DNA of 64,000 nucleotides, from contig DIYP01000015.1 of assembly GCA_002427735.1 (NCBI GenBank), positions 119,993-183,992 on the forward strand, read 5' to 3'. This DNA is from Flavobacteriales bacterium UBA6051 (GTDB lineage: Bacteria; Bacteroidota; Bacteroidia; Flavobacteriales_D; Crocinitomicaceae). Position numbers and translations under genes: made by a program. The notes beneath the pieces were generated by a model, which was not told the DNA's origin, did not search any database, and worked only from the letters and a program-made list of their open reading frames with translations. Positions 1 to 8,630 of the stretch are shown piece after piece. How positions within the stretch are numbered: the stretch's first letter is position 1; every line of letters starts with the position of its first letter.

Positions 1-100
1 TCGCACTCACATTTGCACCTATTTCCAAATGAGGTCGTTGTCCGTAGCCTAAAAAGCTCAGCAAAAACAGACCGCAAAATAGTACTAAACTTCTCCTCAT
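1..100 (-). CDS. Secreted protein, N-terminus only (runs off window)
   Basis: An ATG at 98-100 (minus strand) opens a frame that stays open to the window edge. The 33 visible residues begin MRRSLVLFCGLFLLSFLGYG, a basic start followed by a hydrophobic stretch, then GQ at a likely signal peptidase I site, so the product is probably exported. The ATG overlaps the TGA of the formylglycine-generating enzyme gene as ATGA, so this is the third gene of the sulfatase operon. Too little is visible to name a family; an outer-membrane or secreted protein is possible. The gene is cut by the window border, not broken. Confidence 0.6.
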   Translation of the reverse strand, partial: MRRSLVLFCGLFLLSFLGYGQRPHLEIGANVSA

Positions 101-972
101 TTCAACGCTTTTGCAACTCTAAAACCAATATGAAAATACGCCTCATTTTCCTCAGCACTTTGTCTGGAAGTAGGAATATAACCTTTACAATAGCTTGCAT
201 GACACATAAAAGAACCTCCTTTGATAACTCTCAACGTATCGTCTAAGGATGCCTTGCGAGGATCAAAACTCCGACCAAGGTAAACGCTTTGCTCAATAGT
301 TTCTTTCAAAAACCACTTATCATGGATCTCATAGTTGTAACTATCAGCACACCATTCCCACACATTTCCTAGCAAGTTATAGCAGCCAAGACTGTCAGGA
401 GAATACTGGTCTACAGGTGCGGTATATAAGAAACCATCAGTTTGAGTATTATTGAACGGAAAGCTTCCTGTCCATGTATTTTTATTCCCAAGCAATGCGC
501 GGCCGCTTGTTGCTGCAAACTCCCACTCGACTTCTGTCGGCAGGTATGCCCCAGCCCATTCGCAATAGGCTAAAGCGTCTTTATGAGAAACTAAAACCAC
601 CGGATGGTCCATCAAGCTATCAATTGAAGATTTAGCTCCTAAAGGATGTTTCCAATTCGCTTCCTCTACAAATGACCATTCATCAATGTAAACCATTCCG
701 CCACCATTTCGCTCAGCACTTGTTATATAGTTGGTTTCTTCCACGAATCTTTCAAACTGGCGATTAGTAATCTCCGTAGCAGATAAATAAAAACTATCTA
801 TTGACATTACGAGTTCAGGTCTCTGATCCTCTTCTCCATCGTTTGAACCAAATACAAAGGTTCCACCGGGAATAATTACCCAATCAGGAAATCTTGTCCA
901 ACCAGTATTCACTTCTGTCGAGCACCCAATCAAAAGCAGCGAAAACGCAACTATAAACTTCCTCTCCATCAT
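97..972 (-). CDS. Formylglycine-generating enzyme (SUMF1/FGE-sulfatase family) lipoprotein
   Basis: This 291-residue protein should oxidise the active-site cysteine of a sulfatase to formylglycine. The N-terminus is a lipoprotein signal with lipobox LLIGC near residue 17, placing the enzyme in the envelope. The fold is a FGE-sulfatase domain over about residues 30-290: early GGTFVFGS, central LPTEVEWEFAA, NVWEWCADSY, and the C-terminal GGSFMCHASYC with Cys257 and Cys262. That cysteine pair matches the catalytic pair of genuine aerobic FGEs; many SUMF1-domain proteins lack it. The start ATG overlaps the stop of the upstream sulfatase gene by 4 bases, so the two are translated together and the sulfatase is the obvious substrate. 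A generic SUMF1-domain protein is the alternative, but the cysteines and neighbour favour a real FGE. Confidence 0.85.
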   Translation of the reverse strand: MMERKFIVAFSLLLIGCSTEVNTGWTRFPDWVIIPGGTFVFGSNDGEEDQRPELVMSIDSFYLSATEITNRQFERFVEETNYITSAERNGGGMVYIDEWSFVEEANWKHPLGAKSSIDSLMDHPVVLVSHKDALAYCEWAGAYLPTEVEWEFAATSGRALLGNKNTWTGSFPFNNTQTDGFLYTAPVDQYSPDSLGCYNLLGNVWEWCADSYNYEIHDKWFLKETIEQSVYLGRSFDPRKASLDDTLRVIKGGSFMCHASYCKGYIPTSRQSAEENEAYFHIGFRVAKALK

Positions 973-2570
973 GCAGGAAAATAATAGGTTTCATCACCGA
1001 GAATAAAACGACGATCCATGATTCTAGGCCATAAATACTCTTGTGGTAAATCTTCGTTCCATTCATTAAAAAAGCGCAGTAATTCTTCCTTTTCGTCTTG
1101 TAGAAGACTCCGAACATCTATTTTCTCTGACTTATCAGTCTTCAAGTTATACATGTGAATCCATCCATCCCGCGAGCTAAGAATTAACTTCCAATGTTTA
1201 TATCGAATGGCTTTTATATGATCGGTTCTCCAATATAATATGGGGTGAGGTTGGTTTTCGTTATTCGCACGAATGTATTCTAGCAAATCTCTTCCATCAA
1301 TGGTCCTGTCTTCAGGAACAGGAATACTACAAGCATTCAGTGAAGTTGTAAAAATATCCATGGAAGAAACAGGATATTCGTAGACCTCACCCCCATTGAT
1401 TTTGCCTTTCCATTGCATCATAAAAGGAACGTTCAAGCCTCCTTCGAAATGGGTTATCTTGCCACCTTTCAATGGACCATTATTTGTTGCTCCGGTGTAT
1501 GAAGCTCCACCATTATCTGAAATAAAATAGATGATCGTGTTTTCGAGTAAATCGTTTTGTTCAAGATGTGACATTAAATCTCCCACGGCATCATCAAGTG
1601 CTTTGATCATTGCCAAATAGACTCTTCTATTTTTGTCTTTGATATGTGAGAACTGATCAAAATACGATTGAGGAGCCTGGAACGGCACATGCGGAGCATT
1701 ATAAGATAAGTACAAGAAAAAGGAAGAATCCTTTTTCTGAGAAATAAACTCTTTCGCCTTTTTGGTCATGGCAAAAGTCAAATAATCGGATTCCTTGACA
1801 ACCTTATCATTTTCTCTTATCGCTGCGTTCTCATTACGCTTCATGTTCCATTGGTGTCGACTACTTAAATCGTCCTGAATAAAATTTACGTAACCTTCTG
1901 TATTCTGAGCTGGCGTATACAAGGAAAAGGCACCATAAAAGCCATATTGATAATCAAAACCACGTGCATTGGGAATATGTTCTTTACCATGCCCAAGGTG
2001 CCATTTACCAATAATTCCGGTTGAATATCCAGATGATTGAAAAAGCTCTGCCATATTAATTTCGCTAGGTGGCACGCCTTGTCGTTCTACCATCCATGGA
2101 GAAGGAAAATCAGGCTCTGCAACAACTCTCCAATCACCGAGATCAGAACGTTTACCCGCAGCGTATTCCAGTCTATTCGTGGGGTAGAACTCCATTGGTT
2201 GTGTTTCAAAGCCAAAACGTTGTTGGTATCTCCCTGTTAAAATTGCAGCTCGCGAAGGAGCGCAAATAGGCGCCGTAACATAAGCATCATTAAAGCGAAT
2301 CCCATTGGCGCCGATCGCATCGATATTTGGAGTCTGAATATCCACTGCTCCATATGCCGACACCTCATATTTACCAAGGTCATCTGCCATAATTAGAATG
2401 ACGTTGGGACGGTTTTTACTTTCCGTTTGTTCAATATTGGCAAGAAAAGTTGTCTTCCGAGTTATTGCGGCTTCATCCCATTCAATATCCCAGGTTGAAT
2501 TATAAGTAGACACAAAACATCCTGAAATGATTATCGTTAGTCCTATGAATAAGAGCAACTTTTGCTTCAT
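969..2570 (-). CDS. Cys-type sulfatase, lipoprotein (arylsulfatase family)
   Basis: A 533-residue type I sulfatase that would hydrolyse sulfate esters, probably on a sulfated polysaccharide or glycan; the substrate cannot be read from the sequence. Residues 1-18 form a lipoprotein signal ending IIISGC. The metal-binding start RPNVILIMADD is present, and the signature CAPSR carries Cys103, the residue converted to formylglycine, followed by AAILTGRY. GKWHLGHG and a late DNGG motif add the other metal and substrate ligands. I chose ATG 2570 rather than an in-frame TTG at 2579 because the TTG lies inside the promoter -7 box and the ATG gives a clean signal peptide. It is the first gene of an operon with the FGE (ATGA overlap). 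Confidence 0.9.
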   Translation of the reverse strand: MKQKLLLFIGLTIIISGCFVSTYNSTWDIEWDEAAITRKTTFLANIEQTESKNRPNVILIMADDLGKYEVSAYGAVDIQTPNIDAIGANGIRFNDAYVTAPICAPSRAAILTGRYQQRFGFETQPMEFYPTNRLEYAAGKRSDLGDWRVVAEPDFPSPWMVERQGVPPSEINMAELFQSSGYSTGIIGKWHLGHGKEHIPNARGFDYQYGFYGAFSLYTPAQNTEGYVNFIQDDLSSRHQWNMKRNENAAIRENDKVVKESDYLTFAMTKKAKEFISQKKDSSFFLYLSYNAPHVPFQAPQSYFDQFSHIKDKNRRVYLAMIKALDDAVGDLMSHLEQNDLLENTIIYFISDNGGASYTGATNNGPLKGGKITHFEGGLNVPFMMQWKGKINGGEVYEYPVSSMDIFTTSLNACSIPVPEDRTIDGRDLLEYIRANNENQPHPILYWRTDHIKAIRYKHWKLILSSRDGWIHMYNLKTDKSEKIDVRSLLQDEKEELLRFFNEWNEDLPQEYLWPRIMDRRFILGDETYYFPA

Positions 2571-2576
2571 AAGACG

Positions 2577-2604
2577 CAAAGATAGCGAATTGACTAATGG
2601 ACAA
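2577..2604 (-). promoter_or_regulatory. Bacteroidota-type promoter of the sulfatase operon
   Basis: On the minus strand there is TTG (2604-2602), 17 bases, then TATCTTTG (2584-2577), an exact match to the Bacteroidota consensus TTG-N17-23-TAnnTTTG. The -7 box ends only 6 bases before the sulfatase ATG at 2570, so the transcript should start at or within a few bases of the start codon and be leaderless or nearly so. The site is seen directly; the start point is inferred. Confidence 0.7.
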
Positions 2605-2662
2605 TTCGAACGGTTAGTTCAATTATTATCTTGAGCTCGAAACCGGGATAGCGTAGCAGAAA

Positions 2663-2682
2663 AATCGCCAGCTTCGCTGCGA
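2663..2682 (-). terminator. Possible terminator after the LuxR-type gene
   Basis: On the minus strand, just downstream of the HTH gene stop, CGCAGC-GAA-GCTGGCG can form a short stem with one bulged G, followed by ATTTTT. The stem is short and imperfect, so this is tentative. Confidence 0.35.
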
Positions 2683-2694
2683 ACATTAGAATTC

Positions 2695-2985
2695 TTAGCG
2701 TCTTCTCTTCTTTACTGGTGCCGGTACCAGTCCATTCGCAATCGCATATTTAATAATTCCAACTGCGTTTTTACAACCAATTTTCTTAATAATATAAAGT
2801 CTATAGCTATCAATAGTTCGCTTGCTTTTCCCGAGTTTTTCGGCAATTTCCTGCGTTGTTTTTTCTTGATAAATTAATTTGATGATCTCGATATCTCGCT
2901 TCGTAAGTTCTTCATTCAAACGGCGTTTATGTGCCTTTTCATTCTGTCTACGAATACGTTCTTTTTTTTGAGCTGCTGTTTCCAT
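2695..2985 (-). CDS. Stand-alone LuxR-type helix-turn-helix regulator
   Basis: A 96-residue basic protein that is almost entirely a LuxR/GerE-type DNA-binding domain. Residues about 28-87 contain LTKRDIEIIKLI, TTQEIAEKLGKSKRTIDSYR (the helix-turn-helix) and IIKKIGCKNAVGIIKYAI, in the usual order. There is no receiver, autoinducer-binding or sensor domain, and both ends are lysine/arginine-rich. Such short proteins resemble the output domains of NarL-type response regulators detached from their receivers. It is separated from both neighbours by more than 100 bp, so it is probably a single-gene unit; its targets are unknown. Confidence 0.8.
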   Translation of the reverse strand: METAAQKKERIRRQNEKAHKRRLNEELTKRDIEIIKLIYQEKTTQEIAEKLGKSKRTIDSYRLYIIKKIGCKNAVGIIKYAIANGLVPAPVKKRRR

Positions 2986-3153
2986 TCAGTTTGACATTAA
3001 GAGAAAACCAAAATAAAGATAAATTTTCAGAGAATGATGCTATGAATGCAGATATTACAATTAAGTAATTCTACTCAGTAGAAAATTGTACGTTTTTCCC
3101 ATGATCTGTTTAAAAACTGGCGATCTAAATAGAAACGAAAAACGTATAGAAAA

Positions 3154-4716
3154 TTATCCAGCCCACCGCTCGCGATCCAGGCTTCTATACTGAATTGCCT
3201 CAGCAATATGGCTTGCGTCAATATCTTGTTTGCTGTCCAAATCAGCAATGGTTCTGGCCACTTTCAAAATCCGATCGTAAGCTCTCGCCGAAAGTCCCAA
3301 ATTCGTCATGGCAGACTTTAACAATTCGGCACCTTGGACATCTAACTTGCAGTGTTCTCGAATCATAGAACTGCTCATTTCAGCATTCGAATGTACTTTT
3401 CGTTTTTCCCCAGCGATCTCGAGCTTATTCTGCACATAACGTTTCTGTTGAACTTTTCTAGCAGATACAACGCGTTTACGAATTTCATTACTCCCTTCCT
3501 TCGGCATATCATTCGCCAAATCATCATAATTAACTGGAGATACTTCGACATGAAGATCTATTCTATCCAATAGTGGACCGGATACCTTGTTTAAATACCT
3601 TTGGATAGTTGAAGTGCTACAAGAACAGGTTTTTGTTGGGTGTGAATAATAACCACAGGGACATGGATTCATCGTAGCGACTAAAGAAAAACGCGTTGGA
3701 TACTCAACACTGAACTTAGCTCTTGAAATTGTGACAGTCCCATCTTCAATCGGCTGACGCATAACCTCCAATACAGTTCGTTTATACTCAGGCAATTCAT
3801 CTAAAAAGAGTACTCCATTATGTGCTAAAGAAATCTCTCCCGGTTGAGGGTATCCGCCTCCGCCCACTAAGGCAACATCAGAAATGGTGTGATGTGGCTT
3901 TCTGAATGGGCGCTCAGTTATGAGGCCATCTCTGTTCGAAAGTTTACCAACAACTGAATGAATTTTAGTTGCTTCCAGAGACTCGTCAAGGGTCATTGGT
4001 GGCAAAATTGTGGGAAAGCGTTTGGCCAACATCGATTTTCCAGTCCCAGGTGGACCAATCAATAAAACATTATGACCTCCTGCGGCTGCTATTTCAAAGG
4101 CTCTTTTAATTGACATCTGACCTTTAACATCTTTGAAGTCAACCCTATACTCGCTATTCTCTTTACTAAAGACCTCGGTCATATCAATAACAACAGGGGC
4201 TATTTGGCGCTCTTTGTTAAAGAAAGCAACCACTTCACTCAAATGATGAACTGGTATTACATCCAAACCTTCTACCATGGCAGCCTCCGAAGCATTTTCA
4301 GCTGGAACAATAATCCCGCGAAATCCTTCTTTTTTAGCATTAATTGCCACCGGAAGTACACCTTTGATTGGTTTCAATTTGCCATCTAGTGACAGCTCTC
4401 CCAAAATGGTGTAGTCCGATAATGCGTCACTAGGAATTTGTTCACTGGCGGCTAAAATACCTAGTGCTATTGGGAGATCAAAAACAGACCCTTCTTTTCT
4501 GAGATCAGCCGGGGCCATATTAATCGTTATTTCCTTTCCAGGAAATTTGAGATTATTATTTACAAAAGCAGCTTTAATTCGTTGCTGACTCTCTTTCACT
4601 GCCGAATCAGGCAAACCCACGAGAAAAAAATTGATCCCCCGTGATAAATTAACTTCAATAGTAATCGTGGTCGCTTCTATTCCGAATACGGCTGCGCCAT
4701 GCGTTTTAACTAGCAT
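3154..4716 (-). CDS. YifB/ComM family Mg-chelatase-like AAA+ ATPase
   Basis: A 520-residue protein with the YifB layout: N-terminal Lon-protease-like domain of the ChlI subunit (residues 1-170, opening MLVKTHGAAVFGIEA), central Mg-chelatase AAA+ domain with Walker A GPPGTGKS (Lys227), Walker B-type VLFLDELPEY, and a C-terminal Mg-chelatase helical domain with LSARAYDRILKVARTIADL. CPCGYYSHPTKTCSCS is the conserved cysteine cluster of the family. The characterised homologue ComM is a helicase that promotes branch migration during natural transformation; the same role here is inference from family. Length is normal (about 500-520). The gene stands alone on the minus strand, divergent from the MarR gene. 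Confidence 0.92.
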   Translation of the reverse strand: MLVKTHGAAVFGIEATTITIEVNLSRGINFFLVGLPDSAVKESQQRIKAAFVNNNLKFPGKEITINMAPADLRKEGSVFDLPIALGILAASEQIPSDALSDYTILGELSLDGKLKPIKGVLPVAINAKKEGFRGIIVPAENASEAAMVEGLDVIPVHHLSEVVAFFNKERQIAPVVIDMTEVFSKENSEYRVDFKDVKGQMSIKRAFEIAAAGGHNVLLIGPPGTGKSMLAKRFPTILPPMTLDESLEATKIHSVVGKLSNRDGLITERPFRKPHHTISDVALVGGGGYPQPGEISLAHNGVLFLDELPEYKRTVLEVMRQPIEDGTVTISRAKFSVEYPTRFSLVATMNPCPCGYYSHPTKTCSCSTSTIQRYLNKVSGPLLDRIDLHVEVSPVNYDDLANDMPKEGSNEIRKRVVSARKVQQKRYVQNKLEIAGEKRKVHSNAEMSSSMIREHCKLDVQGAELLKSAMTNLGLSARAYDRILKVARTIADLDSKQDIDASHIAEAIQYRSLDRERWAG

Positions 4717-4948
4717 AAATCGTGGTATTAATTAGGTTATTTGATTAGTGTAAGGATTGCTCCCTTTACATAAGTTAATGAAAAATGTAATTAGTAAAGC
4801 GGACCGCTCTAAAGTTTTCCACTCAAGAATACTTCAAAGCATAAAACAGTGAAAATGGATAGTTTAAGCGCCAAAAGCTCATTAACGATCAGCGGAAAAT
4901 TGAAAAGATGCTCTCCAGCAATTCAGGTTTGAAAAAAAATTGTAATTT

Positions 4949-4964
4949 AGTTGATATATCAACT
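4949..4964. promoter_or_regulatory. 16-bp perfect palindrome, candidate MarR operator
   Basis: AGTTGATATATCAACT is a perfect palindrome placed 4 bases before the first ATG (4969) of the MarR-family gene. Its size, AT-rich core and TTGATATATCAA centre fit a MarR-dimer operator, and its position suggests autoregulation of the downstream three genes. The palindrome is seen; binding is inference. Confidence 0.5.
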
Positions 4965-4968
4965 TTAT

Positions 4969-5415
4969 ATGCATCAACATATGTTCAAGCTACCCAACGA
5001 AGTTATTTTTTACTTGATCGAAAGAGCTATCAAAGAGTACAGGCAATTTGCTCAAAAACAATTCAATAAGGCCTTTACAGACATCACCGTTGATCAAGCA
5101 ATGATATTTGTTCTTATTGCAAACAACCCCAATCTTAATCAAGAAGAAATAGGTCAGATTGTCTTTAAAGAAAAAGCCTCGGTAACGAGAATGATCGAAT
5201 TACTGCGAAAAAATGGTTACCTAAAAAGAAGCATTCATGAAACTGATCGGCGTAGATTTATTCTTCTCCCAACAGACAAAGGAGAAATTGCCTTGGAAAA
5301 CCTCATTTCGATCATCGAGAAGAACAGAAGCATAGCATTAGAAGGAATAAGTGAGGAAGATCAAATGCATCTGAAAACCACACTACAATCTCTCATAAAA
5401 AACTGCAATCAATGA
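4969..5415 (+). CDS. MarR family winged-helix transcriptional regulator
   Basis: A 148-residue protein with the MarR order of elements: N-terminal dimerisation helices (IFYLIERAIKEYRQFAQKQF), TVDQAMIFVLIANNPNLNQEEIGQIV, recognition helix region KEKASVTRMIELLRKNGYL, and the wing KRSIHETDRRRFILLPTDKG. I start at ATG 4969; a second ATG at 4981 (144 residues) is equally possible, and an in-frame TTG at 4951 lies inside the palindrome and is unlikely. The stop overlaps the next ATG (ATGA at 5412-5415), so it is cotranscribed with the beta-lactamase-fold gene and probably controls it. The inducer is unknown. Confidence 0.88.
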   Translation: MHQHMFKLPNEVIFYLIERAIKEYRQFAQKQFNKAFTDITVDQAMIFVLIANNPNLNQEEIGQIVFKEKASVTRMIELLRKNGYLKRSIHETDRRRFILLPTDKGEIALENLISIIEKNRSIALEGISEEDQMHLKTTLQSLIKNCNQ

Positions 5416-7211
5416 ACTATATTCATCACTTAATAATGAGTGCTCTTTTATTTATAGGTGCGAGCACCACAGCACAGAACGCTTCAACCGAAAACTATAT
5501 ACGGAATTACTTTCAGTTAAAACTGGATGATATTTCTAAGATAATGCATGACGATATAGCTTGGAGCGATCCTACCTGGCAGGAAGTTAGCTCTGAGAAT
5601 ATATCATCTGTTGACGGAAAAGATAATGTCATTGAGCACTTAAAAAATGTAACGAAGGATTTATCGAATATCGATTACACTATTGAGCATAGTTTCCAAT
5701 CTGGAAATATATCGGTCTATGAAGGAATCTTGACTTATACTTGGACCAACAAATCGGGAAAACAATTTAATTTTTCAATCCGTGAAGTAAGTGTTTTGAA
5801 AACACAGAATAACAAAATTATTCAACACACTGATTATGGTGACTACAATAGTTGGAGAAAACAATATCAAGCACAACTCGCAACCATTAATCAAACAAAA
5901 GTAGATCGTATCCATGCTCTTGTCGGATCTAGCGAAAAAAGCTTAACACCTTTCAGTGGATCCATTCTGGTAGCAAAAGACGAACATATTATCTATAAAG
6001 GAGCTTTTGGATACGCTGATTTGGATCGGAAAATAAAAAATAGTGTTGATTCAAAGTACTTTATCGGTTCCATAACTAAACAGTTCATGACTGTGGCTAT
6101 TTTGCAGCTGGTAGAACAAGGGAAAATTAGCCTTCAAGATAAGCTAGGAAAATGGATCCCTGAGATACCAAAATCGGACAGAATAACCATTCACCATTTA
6201 CTTTCCCACCAATCAGGTCTAAGAAGGGATTCACATCAAGGTTACGATGAAAATGTTAGCCAATTAGAACGCGTATTATCGGTTAAAGATGATACTTTAT
6301 TATTTGAACCTGGTACTCAAAGTGTTTATTCAAGCGTAGGTTTCTATGCCCTAACCTACATTCTAGAACAAGTGAGTGAAATGACCTTTGACGATTATTT
6401 TCAGCGTTACATTTTTTATCCCGCGAACATGAAAAACACAAATGTCCGGAAGAATAAATCTGAAGAGATAAAAGGGTTATCAAAAGGCATATTTAAGGCT
6501 ACCGATCAATTTGGTATTGATGACTTTGCACACGCGACCTATTTCGACAGCTATTCATTAGGAGGAGGAGGTTCTTTATTTTCCACGATTGATGACATGT
6601 ATAAATTCCATATGGCACTAGAGAGTGGGACATTACTTTCAAAAGGTTCCATAGACTTAATGAAAAAGCGCTGGCCATTAGAGGAAGAGCCTAGACCCTT
6701 TAACACATATGGTTGGGAGGTTTGGGATTATATGAATTCTAAAGACCCCATGCTTATTTACGGTTTCTCGGGAAGAATTTATGGTTACAAATCAATGCAT
6801 CGATACTACCAAAAGGACAATATTGTTATTATCATTTTGACAAACAGTGAATTTAGCGAAAGAAGCGTACTAGGACATACAATCAGAAATATTTTAATGG
6901 ATAAAGAATATACCGCTCCGAAACCTGCCCCAAAAAAAATACCATTGACTGAGACAATGAAAAAACACGTTGGCGTTTATGATTTTCCCTCTGAAAAAAC
7001 CACCGTTAAAATTCAGATTGTTAACGGGAAAATGACACTTGTGTCGCATGGAGACAATCCAATGTACATTTATCCTTCCGACGAAAACACATTCTACTCA
7101 GATCTTATTCCACTTAGGATAACATTTGAACCAACGTCAAGTGATTTAACGCAGAAACTCGAATTCAACTTCGAAAACGAATTCATAAGAACCATTCAAA
7201 GGCTGGAATAA
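5412..7211 (+). CDS. Secreted NTF2-like / beta-lactamase-fold (class C) serine hydrolase fusion
   Basis: A 599-residue exported protein. A signal peptide covers residues 1-21 (ends STTAQ). Residues about 25-155 look like an NTF2/SnoaL-type domain (DDIAWSDPTWQEV, VSVYEGILTYTW, IIQHTDYGDYN). Residues about 165-490 are a serine beta-lactamase/penicillin-binding fold: nucleophile motif GSITK with Ser220 and Lys223, YSS at Tyr306 in place of the usual YxN, and HHLLSHQSGL. A C-terminal beta-rich tail of about 90 residues (from GVYDFPSEK) resembles the tails of secreted beta-lactamase-family hydrolases. True beta-lactamase activity is not implied: most such proteins are esterases or peptidases. It is the second gene of the MarR operon. 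Confidence 0.82.
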   Translation: MNYIHHLIMSALLFIGASTTAQNASTENYIRNYFQLKLDDISKIMHDDIAWSDPTWQEVSSENISSVDGKDNVIEHLKNVTKDLSNIDYTIEHSFQSGNISVYEGILTYTWTNKSGKQFNFSIREVSVLKTQNNKIIQHTDYGDYNSWRKQYQAQLATINQTKVDRIHALVGSSEKSLTPFSGSILVAKDEHIIYKGAFGYADLDRKIKNSVDSKYFIGSITKQFMTVAILQLVEQGKISLQDKLGKWIPEIPKSDRITIHHLLSHQSGLRRDSHQGYDENVSQLERVLSVKDDTLLFEPGTQSVYSSVGFYALTYILEQVSEMTFDDYFQRYIFYPANMKNTNVRKNKSEEIKGLSKGIFKATDQFGIDDFAHATYFDSYSLGGGGSLFSTIDDMYKFHMALESGTLLSKGSIDLMKKRWPLEEEPRPFNTYGWEVWDYMNSKDPMLIYGFSGRIYGYKSMHRYYQKDNIVIIILTNSEFSERSVLGHTIRNILMDKEYTAPKPAPKKIPLTETMKKHVGVYDFPSEKTTVKIQIVNGKMTLVSHGDNPMYIYPSDENTFYSDLIPLRITFEPTSSDLTQKLEFNFENEFIRTIQRLE

Positions 7212-7224
7212 ATCTCAATACAAC

Positions 7225-8358
7225 ATGAAACTCTTACTTCTAACACTAATTGGCTTACTAAGCATACATATCTATAGCTATAGTCAACTTGTAGAAACGG
7301 TCGCTGGACCTTTCCCTCGTATCAATAATGGATTAGCACTTCGTAATGACGGTTGCATATTTGCCTCTGATTTATTCGGCACAAGTTTTAATGGTAATAG
7401 CATTCACAAAATTAATCCTGATGGCACTTCTTCACTCTTTGCTAATGGGCTGAGTCAACCTGCTGGACTAGCTTTCGACCCAAATGGTATACTATTCGTA
7501 GCCGAATTTAGCGGTAATGAGATAAGCATGATTGATCAACAAGGTACAGTTTCATTGTTTGCTTCTGGTTTAAATCAACCGGCTGATCTAGTCTTTGACT
7601 CTGATACAAATCTATATGTTAGCAACTATGGTAATGGATCCATTAGTAAAATAACTCAAGGTGGCTCTCTAAGCGACTTTGTTACCGGACTTAATCAACC
7701 GGTTGGTATTGCAATTGACGAGAATAACACTTTGTATTCTGCAAACTTAGCAGATGGAATTATTTATGAAATTGACTCTCAGGGAAACAAGGATTCGTTA
7801 ACGATCATACCTGATTTGCCAATTGGGTTTATGACTTATTCATCTGGAAATTTATATATCACATCTACAGGAGGTAATCGGATCTACAGGCTAGATCTAA
7901 GTAATAACACCACTAGTATTTTCGCTGGCAGCGGAACGCAGGGAACACTAGATGGAATCGCGAGTGCAGCACAATTCACAAATCCAGATGGGATAGTAGC
8001 TAACACTTCAGGCGATACATTATATGTGTCTGAGAATAATTCGAATTTACTAAGACGAATTATACTAAATAGTGTGGCATTAATTCCACTTAAAGCGACT
8101 GGCCCGTTTTCAGTTTCTATTTTCCCCAATCCCTCTACTAATTTCTTAAAGTTAGAACTCATTTTAAAAACGGATGCAGTATTAAAATTAGAACTATTCG
8201 ACCTGCAAGGTGAACTTATAAAAACCTGGAATGCTTCCTTCCTTTCTCAAGGGTCACATGAGCGTATCCTAAGCATACAAGCATTGGAAACAGGAATATA
8301 CTACTTGAAATTTTCCGTAGGGAATCATTCTGAAATAAAAAGAATCATCATTGAGTAA
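7225..8358 (+). CDS. Secreted NHL-repeat beta-propeller protein with T9SS sorting domain
   Basis: A 377-residue protein with a signal peptide (MKLLLLTLIGLLSIHIYSYS). About six repeats follow, each with a G(L/N)xQPxGLAxD-type core: GLSQPAGLAFDPNG, GLNQPADLVFDSDT, GLNQPVGIAIDENN, then a FTNPDGI repeat. This is the NHL/SMP-30-like propeller pattern. The last 80 residues (SVSIFPNPSTNFLKLEL ... GIYYLKFSVGNHSEIKRIIIE) are a type A T9SS sorting domain, so the protein should cross the outer membrane and be released or surface-attached. It lies 13 bp after the hydrolase and shares its operon. No catalytic residues could be identified, so a binding or scaffold role is as likely as an enzymatic one. Confidence 0.8.
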   Translation: MKLLLLTLIGLLSIHIYSYSQLVETVAGPFPRINNGLALRNDGCIFASDLFGTSFNGNSIHKINPDGTSSLFANGLSQPAGLAFDPNGILFVAEFSGNEISMIDQQGTVSLFASGLNQPADLVFDSDTNLYVSNYGNGSISKITQGGSLSDFVTGLNQPVGIAIDENNTLYSANLADGIIYEIDSQGNKDSLTIIPDLPIGFMTYSSGNLYITSTGGNRIYRLDLSNNTTSIFAGSGTQGTLDGIASAAQFTNPDGIVANTSGDTLYVSENNSNLLRRIILNSVALIPLKATGPFSVSIFPNPSTNFLKLELILKTDAVLKLELFDLQGELIKTWNASFLSQGSHERILSIQALETGIYYLKFSVGNHSEIKRIIIE

Positions 8359-8366
8359 TTATTAAA

Positions 8367-8393
8367 GTTTCTAATGTATTCTTATGTAGAAAC
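8367..8393 (+). terminator. Weak hairpin after the NHL-repeat gene
   Basis: GTTTCTA (8367-8373) and TAGAAAC (8387-8393) form a 7-bp stem with a 13-base loop, starting 9 bp after the stop codon. It is followed by ATCTTATTATTTG rather than a pure T-run, so termination here is only possible. Confidence 0.3.
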
Positions 8394-8462
8394 ATCTTAT
8401 TATTTGCGCACTCTCGATGCCAATGTTTAGTTTACCGGGTAACTAATACCACAAAACAAAGG

Positions 8463-8630
8463 GTATTTATACGGTGAAAAAAAGTAGAATATATTCTGAA
8501 GCGAAAGTTCCTTCAACGCACCAATAAGTATGTGCAAAACATAAAATAAACACGCTGTAAAAAAGCGCAATAATACCTTTAATCAACGGTAATACATGAT
8601 CAATTAAAACCAGTATTTATACAGCGAAAA
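8463..8630 (+). repeat. Two-copy 18-bp repeat upstream of the eCIS operon
   Basis: GTATTTATACGGTGAAAA at 8463-8480 recurs as GTATTTATACAGCGAAAA at 8613-8630 (16 of 18 identical, 150 bp apart, same orientation). Each copy is preceded by AATAC (8445-8449 and 8591-8595), which could pair with its GTATT, so a small hairpin arrangement is kept as well. Possible regulatory sites for the injection-system operon; nothing shows which protein would bind. Confidence 0.4.
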
